Below are positions 37,601 through 46,600 of a stretch of DNA of 64,000 nucleotides, in pieces. The notes beneath the pieces are model-generated. The model was not told the DNA's origin. It was given only the letters and a program-made list of their open reading frames with translations, and searched no databases. The position numbers and the translations under genes are program-made. Where the stretch lies: contig NC_133378.1 in the NCBI RefSeq assembly GCF_049309525.1, positions 10,570,046 to 10,634,045 on the forward strand, in the 5' to 3' direction. Source of the DNA: Garra rufa (Eukaryota; Chordata; Actinopteri; Cypriniformes; Cyprinidae). Each line of letters opens with the position of its first letter. The first letter of the stretch is position 1.

Positions 37601-40600
37601 GAGGAGTCATGCCAGGATGCTTAGATTACTATTATATTTTGGAACGGCCAGCAAGCAGCACTGTCAGGGAAAATGCCACCCATGCGAGTCCTCTACGGGG
37701 CACTAGCGCAAAAAAGGACAGTTTTATAATATACGGCTAACAAGGTCTGTCCAGAAAGTGGAAAATGGACTTCCGCTTCATCGCACTGCCCTGTGTGCGA
37801 GAGACAGACTGCAGATTTGCACTTTGAAGGCTGTACTGATAAGCAGCCGTTTATGTTGGTGTTTAAATGGTTAAATAATCAAGCTGAACTGTTTGCTCAG
37901 CTAGTCAGTGCAGAGATGTAGACAAACTGAGTCGGGCCACTTAATGAAAGTACCAAAGCAAAAACAGTCAGAACCAACAAATGTTTTTGAGTAAATTATA
38001 AAAAATGGCATACAAATCTGTTTCTTTAAATATTAGCATTGGTCAGTGAAACTGGTCACATCTCATCCCAAAATATTAATGATAATAATAATGCAATAGC
38101 ATTTTAAGGGCCATTAAACCTTTTACACATTTACCTTTTTGCATTTCTCCTCAATTAATAATGCTCTATTAATTTAAATACTTTTAAGCAACCCTGTGCC
38201 TCCTTTGGATGTTTGCTGAGGCCCTCTAGTGGGCACCAGTTTTACAGTAATGAAAATTTTGGGGCAAAATGTCTTATGGTAATTTCCATACAATCAATCA
38301 AATAATCGATTAATCAATGCATTTGTATTGAAATGTACCGGGTATTACATTAACCCCATATGTTATAAAACACATTGAAAAACCTCCTATAATTCTTGCT
38401 CTCTCTCTCAGAGGTCGACAGAACAGATGAGGAAGATCCCCACCATCGTCCTGTCCATCACGTACAAGGGTGTGAAATTCATCGACGCTGCCAACAAGGT
38501 GATGACATCATCCTCCTCTGCTTTTCACCCCGAGCAGTCAGATAAACAGCCGGTCATTAAACTGAAGCCCCTCTGGCTCACGAGTGTCTCTGGTGTCTCT
38601 GTGTGCTCATCACGTCACATGACTGATAAACAGGCACACTGAGGAACTCAGATTTATTGAATGACTCTTGGCTGATCCTGAGCTCTTTGTCAGTTTCTCA
38701 TTGCTAAAGGTCACAAGTGTCTGAAAGGGTTCCTAGTTTGATTTACTTGGTTTTATTGCAGTTTTATTCATTTTTGAGTCAGTAGACATTGCATTGATTT
38801 TAATTGTTATTTTAAAAACCAACATTCTAAAATATTTGGGTAGTTTTGAGAAACTGATTTCAGCAATGAGATTATCTGTCTGTCTGTTTCATAATTCATC
38901 CATCTATGCAATCCATCCCATCTCATCCATCACATCCATCTATCCTTTCTTCTTCTGTCCATCCCATCTCATCCATCACATCCATCTATCCTTTTTTCCT
39001 CTGTCCATCCCATCCATCCACCCATTCCATTTTGTGCTATTCCATGCCATCACCAACCTCCCAATCCAAGCCATTCATCCATCCAATGCTGTGCCATCCC
39101 ATCCACCCAATCCATTTTATGCTATCCCATGCCATTCCAAAATCCCCACCCTCCCAATCCAATGCTATGACACCCAATCCACCCAATTCATTTATGCTCT
39201 CTCATGCCATCCCAGAATCTCCACCCTCCCAATCTAACCCATCCATACATCCATTCATCCATCCAATGCTATGCCACCCCATCCACCCTATCCATCCTAT
39301 GCCATCCCAAAATCCCCACCCTCCCAATCCAACCCATCCATCCAATGCCGTGCCAACCCATCCATCCAATGCCATGCCATCCCATCCACCATAATTTGCT
39401 ATGCCTATGGCCTCCTTCCCAGCCTTCTAATCCAATCCAATCCATCTATCCTATCCCATCTTTCCATGTATTCATCCATGTCTTCCCCAATCCATCCCAA
39501 TCATCATATGCTATGGCTATGGCCTCAATCTCAGCCTTCCAATCCAATCCTGCCCATCCATCCAATGCTCTGCCATCCCATCCACCCAATCCATTTATGC
39601 TATCTCATGCCAACCCAAAATCCTCACCCTCCCAATCTAACCCATCCATCCATACATCCATCCAGTGCTGTTCCACTTCATCCACCCTATGCCATCCCAA
39701 ATTCCCCACCCTCCCAATCCAATCCATCCATCCATCCATCCAATGTTGTGCCACCCAATCTTCATATGCTATGCCTATGGTCTTCATCCCAGCCTTCCAA
39801 TCCAACCCATCCATCTTTCCATCTATTCCATTAATAACTACAGTAGTAGGAAGGTATTTCAGTTTAAGTTTTTTTTGTTTGTTGTTGAAGTTCTTATATA
39901 TGTCGGCTAATGTCATTGTGGGCTTGTGTGTGCAGAACATCATTGCAGAACATGAGATCAGGAACATCTCATGTGCAGCTCAGGACCCAGAGGACCTCTG
40001 CACGTTTGCTTACATCACTAAAGATCTGCAAAGCAGCCACCATTACTGCCATGTCTTCAGCACTGTAGATGTGGTAAGACCATCATTATTACACTGTATA
40101 CGAGATTAGCACTTTCACCATCAGAGATTCTCAGCTGCATTGCTTCAACTCAATATTCTGATTCGGTATTTTAAAAAAAAAAATCAAGCTGCAAAGAGCT
40201 TTATTGCAGAAGTAAAATAAATGAAAAACCATCAAATTTGCATTTCACATAATTTTTTCCCCTGCTTTATGTGATAATCAGAACCGATCTGTTTCATGAC
40301 CCACCAGTTGAGAACTACTGCTCTAAAATACTAATTTTGTCTGGGCACTGCAAGTCTATATCTCTCATTCTGTGGTGTGCAGAGCGCTGTGGGCCAATTG
40401 CCAGGTCTCTGATAGTATCACAAAGAGTTTTATAGGAGAGGTTGTGAGCAGCAGCCCATTAAAATTACATTGATCATACTGCTGCCTGAATGATACAGAC
40501 GCACACACTAGACCTATCATTGCCTTGAATACTTATAGCCAGACTCTAATAGAGCTGCAACTAACATTTGACTTGATAATTTACAAATCAAGTGATTAGA

Positions 40601-43600
40601 ACTGCTAATTGACATCAGGTGAGTATTGCAACAATTAATAGCTTTTTCTTTGAGTCAAGAGGTTGTATTAGACAATGCATATAGACATTTGGATGTTGTA
40701 TATAGACTTTAATATAAAACGTTTTGGTGTGAATTGACATTAAATACATTTATAATGTATGCATGCATCTTGACTGCACTGAGAAATCTTGGTTCCAGAG
40801 TTTGTGTTTATTTACACGGCCTGCTACTTTATTAATTTAGATTTAATGAATAATTCATTGCATATAAAAGGCCAGGCATTTCCTTTTTAGATGCTCCAAA
40901 ATTTTTGTTTTGCTCCTGTATAGCAGCATTTGTCAAATTCTGTTAATTATAGACAGCGTCAGATGTGCAATTCTGTATCTTCAAAAGCTCCTTGTAAAAA
41001 AAAAGAAACACAGGCAAAGTTACAAGCCCTATTTTTTTGTGGAGGATTTGAGAGTTTATGTTCAATATTGCAGTGTTTGTTTTTGACCTAGATCAGTAAA
41101 GAAGAAAATCAAAACACCAAAGAGATTTCATACCCTTCATTATTACACATTACATTATCTACAGCTGTCCTAGTGTCCTTTTACAGAGACTCACTGATGT
41201 GTAATTATATAAAAAGCTGCTCTTCATTACACTATATGACATAGCTAAGCTTGTTATTACATACTTTATGAGTTTAAATGCCTCTTAAGTGCAGAATAAT
41301 GTTGGAGGCCTGTACAAATGTATTGATGTATGATTGTGCTGAAGAGGCTATTACAGAAACTTCTGAAGATGGATTGAGGTCATTTGAACTCTTTGATCAT
41401 TTCCTAATAGCACTTTAAGCACCTCATCATGATTGTTAATTACCACGTCTCCACCTCCCTGACAGAACCTGACCTATGAGATCATTTTGACGCTGGGACA
41501 GGCGTTTGAAGTGGCCTATCAGCTGGCACTGCAGGCCCAGAGGACCAGACAGCAGCAGAGCGCAGCGGGAGCGACGGAAATCATCGAGACCAAGAGCAGC
41601 AGACCCGTCCCTAAACCACGAGGGAGCATGCGCAAGTCAGGGGTGAGAGCATGCACATATACATACATTCACATAGTTTGAGCATCAAGTGGTAGAAACC
41701 AGGAATGAACAACAGTTGTTTTAAAAGAAAACCCAGATCGAAAGACTTGCATGGCTTAATATAACATAAACAATGTCTCTTAGTGAAATATGTAGTCGAA
41801 AACCCATGACAGATGTATGATATTTTAAAAAATCCACATCATTATATACATATTTTGGACTGGGAGAGCCTTTATTTCGATGACGTGAAATGGTTGCACT
41901 TGGTGAACTACTGACGCTACCTATTGCTATTTTTATTGCAACACAACGTAGAAAATAATGTATGATGACTACATGGTGCAGCGTTTGGTTGTCATTTTCA
42001 GTCAAAGGGCAACAAGAGAAGCAATTTAAGACTTCACAGCTTTTCCTAGTGATAAGAAAAGGAGAAAAAATGGAAAGATGCCTGTGGACGAATAAAACTT
42101 CCTAAAGACCAGCGTCTTTGTTCTCTCCACTTCAGCCTTGACCACAGCTACTGAAAGAGCTAACAGGATATAAACCTAGGCTAAAACCAAATGTCGTACT
42201 ATTGATTTTTTTTTCCCCACAAGGTGTCTAAACTCCCCGGATATTGAGTAAAATATGCACTGAGATAAGTCTTTAGTGGCTGCGGCGTCATGACAAGTGT
42301 CCGTATGTTTTCATCCTGCCAGGATGGCATCTAGCGTTTCTTGTCTCTGCCGCTTGTGAGCTCTTTCAGTAGCTGAGGTCGACTAAAAGGGCTAATCAGG
42401 GCTAAAGTGAAAAGAACAATGACACTGGTCTTTAGGAAGTTTTATTCGTCCACAGGCATCTTCCCATTCTTTTCTGTTCTTCTTATCGCTAGGAAAGCAG
42501 TGAAAATGTACAGCGCTTCTCTTGTTGCCCTTCAACTGAAAATTTCAATCAAAAGCCACACAATGTGTTCTTTGTATGTATTTTATTTTCTGAGTTGTGT
42601 TGCGGTTAAAAATAGCAACGAGTCTAACCATTTCGACGACGTCAAAATAATGGCACCCCCTATTGTCCAAAATATGTATAAAAAAATTTTATTTATTTTT
42701 TTAAATAACGTAAGTCTTGCTTGTGTTTTCTACTACATATTTCAGTAAGAGACATAATTTATGTTATATTAACCCTTTTAAGCACTTTGGCATATTTTGG
42801 ATTTTTACTGATTTTGGCATACCTGAATTTAAAACAGTCCCCTTCTCACATATATTGGAGTAACTTGATAAAAATTGTCTCATTTCACAGAAAATACACT
42901 AAATTTTAACACGTGGGTGGAATAATTTATATTTTTTTATTGTATTTTTTCATAATTTTATGATAAACACAAATAAAAAATCAACAAAAAATCATGGTAT
43001 TCAATGTTTGGAAGGTTTGAATGTTAAGAAACATTGTGAAATATTACTACAATTTAAAATAACTTTTCTATTGTAATATATATTTAAAATGTAATGTTTC
43101 TGTGATCAAAGCTGAATTTTTAGTATCGTTACTCCAGTCTTCAGTGTCACATGATTCTTCAGAAATCGATCTAATATGTTGATTTGCTGCTCAAGAAACA
43201 TTGATTATTATCAATGTCAGAAACACATGTGCTGATTAATATTTTTGTGGAAAACTACAAATATTTTTCAGGATTCTTTAATGAATAAATATCAAAAGAT
43301 CAGCATTTATTTGAAACCGAAATGTTTTGTAGCATTATAAATGTATGTTTTTCCACTTCCCTGCTTACTAAAAGTATTCATTTATTTCTAAAAAGATATA
43401 TGTGTGGTTGTTGTGGTTAGCCAGAATATGCTGTAAGTATACTACATGAACACATACATATGCAAATAGGAGAAATTATAAGTATTATACTAACGTGTGA
43501 CCCTGGACTACAAAACCAGTCATTAGGGTCCATTTTTTTAAATTTAGATTTTATACATCATCTGAAAGCTGAATAAATAAGCTTTACATTGATTGATGTA

Positions 43601-46600
43601 TGCTGGGTGCAAAAAAGAAGAAAATCGCCTTTAAAGTTGTCCAAATTAAGTTCTTAGCAATGCATGTTACTAATCAAAAATTTAGTTTAGATAAATTTAC
43701 AGTAAAAAATGTACAAAGTATCTCTATGGAACATGATCTTTACTTAATATCCTAATGATTTTTGGCATAAAAAAAGAAAAAGCAATAATTTTGACCCATA
43801 TATACCCGTGCTACTCAAAATTGGTCCATTGTCACAAATAATTTGTTCTGTATTTGAAAGGTACTTTTCTCTACCAGATTGACAATGGCTCGACCAGAAA
43901 CACACAAAACATACAAACAACTCACCGCTGTGATCTGTCTGTGTCTGAATTTGTAGTCCAGTCACTGCTCTAGGTTTAGATGTACTTTTGGTTTCATCCT
44001 CTCAATTCAGCTTCACCTTGCTGTTCTCATTCTTTACACTTTCCATCACTCTATTTCCATTTTTTTTCCTTCATCCAGCTCGTCCTTTATTCACCTTGTC
44101 ACTTCAATAGCTCAAATTCTGCCAGATCCATATCTAGTCCACTTTTGTTGTGGTGTGACAGATCTTTTTGACCAGTCCTGTAGAGCCCCCTGCTGGTGCT
44201 ATGAAGAATCACACATTGAAATATGACTACATACAGTATATTAGTGTTGAAAAGTGTGGGTCAAGATTCTTTTGGAAGAAATTAATACTTTTAATACGCA
44301 AGGATACATTAATTTGGTCAAAAGTGAAAGCAAAGACACTTATAATATTACAAAACATTTTCGTTTCAAATACTTGCTGTTCTTTTGAATGTTCTATTCA
44401 TTTAAGAATCCTGAAAAATATTTTATTTTTCAATGTTAATAATCAATTAGCATTATTAGAATGATTTCTGAAGGATCATGTGATGAAGTCTGAAGTATTG
44501 ATGCTGAAAATTCAGCTTTGATCACAGGATTACATTTTATTTTACAATATATTCAAAAGAACTGTAATAATAAAAAAAAAAATTTTTACAGTGTTTTTTT
44601 GTCAAATAAACACTTGGGCCCGGTTTCGCAGACAAGGCTTAAGCCTAGTCCTAGACTAAAATGTAAGTCTGAGTTGTTTCAACTGAAATAAAATTGCACT
44701 GATTGATTTTAAAATATATCAGTGCCTTTGTTTTGTCTCAAGATGCACCCCAGTAATGTTTTTTTCTAAGCATGTTTATAAAAATTACTTAAATGTCCTA
44801 ATTGAACTATGGTCTAATCCTGGCTTGGTCTAAGCCCTGTCTGGGAAACCGGGCCTTGGTGATTAACACCAAAATAATTTTCGGCTAATCCGAGCATTTT
44901 TAACCAACAATTTTCCTTTAAAACCTTCAGTTCTCATTTAAAATCAGTAACCTAAAGCAGAAACCTGACACAAATCTCTCATAGTCATACAGTTGAAGTC
45001 AAAAGTTTACATACCTTGCAGAATCTGCAAAATGTTAATTATTTTATTAAAATAAGAGCGATCATACAAAATGCATGTTATTTTTTATTTAGTACTGACC
45101 TAAATATATAATATTTCACATAAAAGATGTTTACATATAGTCCAAAAGAGAAAATAATAGATGAATTTATAAAAATGACCCTTTTCAAAAGTTTGCATAC
45201 ACTTGATTCTCAATACTGTGTTGTTTCCTGAACGGTCCACAACTGTGTTTTGTTTAGTGATAGTTGTTCATGAGTCCATTGTTTGTCCTGAACAGTTCAA
45301 CTGTCTGCTGTTCTTCAAAAAATTCCTTCAGGTCCCAAAAATTCTTTGGTTTTCCAGCATTTTTGTGTATTTGAACCCTTTCCAACAACGACTGTATGAT
45401 TTCGATATCCATCTTTTCACACTGAGGACAACTGAGGGACTCATATGCAACTATTACAGAAGGTTCAAACACTCACTGATGCTTCAGAAGGAAACACAAT
45501 GCATTAAGATCCAGAAGGGGGTGAAAACTTTTTAATTTGAAGATCAGAGTAAATGTAACTTATTTTGTCTTCTGGGAAACATCTTCTGTAGCTTCTGAAG
45601 GGCAGTACTAAATAAAAAAAAATAGTATATTTAGGCAAAATAAGAAAAATGTACACATCTTCATTCTGTTCAAAAGTTTTCACCCCCGGCTCTTAATGCA
45701 TTGTGTTTCCTTCTGAAACATCAGTGATTGTTTGAACCTTTTGTAATAGTTGCATATGAGTCTCTCAGTTGTCCTCAGTGTGAAAAGATGGATCTCAAAA
45801 TCATACAGTCATTGTTGGAAAGGGTTCAAATGCACAAAAATGCTGGAAAACCAAAGAATTTGTGGGACCTGAAGGACTTTTCTGAAGAACAGCAGGCAGT
45901 TTAACTGTTCAGGACAAACAAGGGACTCATAAACAACTATCACTAAACAAAAAAACACAGCTGTGGATCATTCATACACCTGTCAAGTTTGAGATTTTGG
46001 TGCTTTTTGCTGTTTCGTAAAGTGTTTTTTTCAGACTAGTACAAAGAAAACATCCGAAAAATACTGTGAAGTGTTTCTTTTATAGCACTTTATCTAATTG
46101 TGTCAATAGATTTCAATTAGAATACATATTTTTCAAGGCCGTTTTCTCAAAAATGATTTTTTTCTCCTACGCTGAGCCATTAATCTCTACTTCAGTAACA
46201 CTTACACACACCAAACTTTACATTTTTATTCCTGTCTATATCCTGAAGGTTTTTACAGAGGGATTTGTTCATATATAATTTTCTTGTTTTGTTTTTTTTT
46301 TTACATTTTATTCCTCAAAAATGGTAAAAAAAAAAAATTATGGAGTGTCAAAATGAGATACCAAAAATCTATTATATATATTTTTGAAACTGACTTTATC
46401 CAGTGTTTAGATTTTTGTACTAGTAGAAATGTATGCAAATTAGCGCATATTTCATTAAACAAAGCCGCATTTGCATATTAAAACCTAACATTTTAGAAAA
46501 CTTGTAATACAAAAAATGTTTGCAATTATTAATATAATCAATCAATTGAGTAAGTAAGGTGATAACTATTAGTTATTTATTTTACCCTATTCACCTGCAG

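Noticed and set aside
38794..40109. Long overlapping ORFs rich in His/Pro/Ser over the minisatellite, on both strands
   Set aside because: They come from CCATC/CCAAT repeat composition, which rarely makes stop codons. The only real coding part is the PTB exon 39936-40073.
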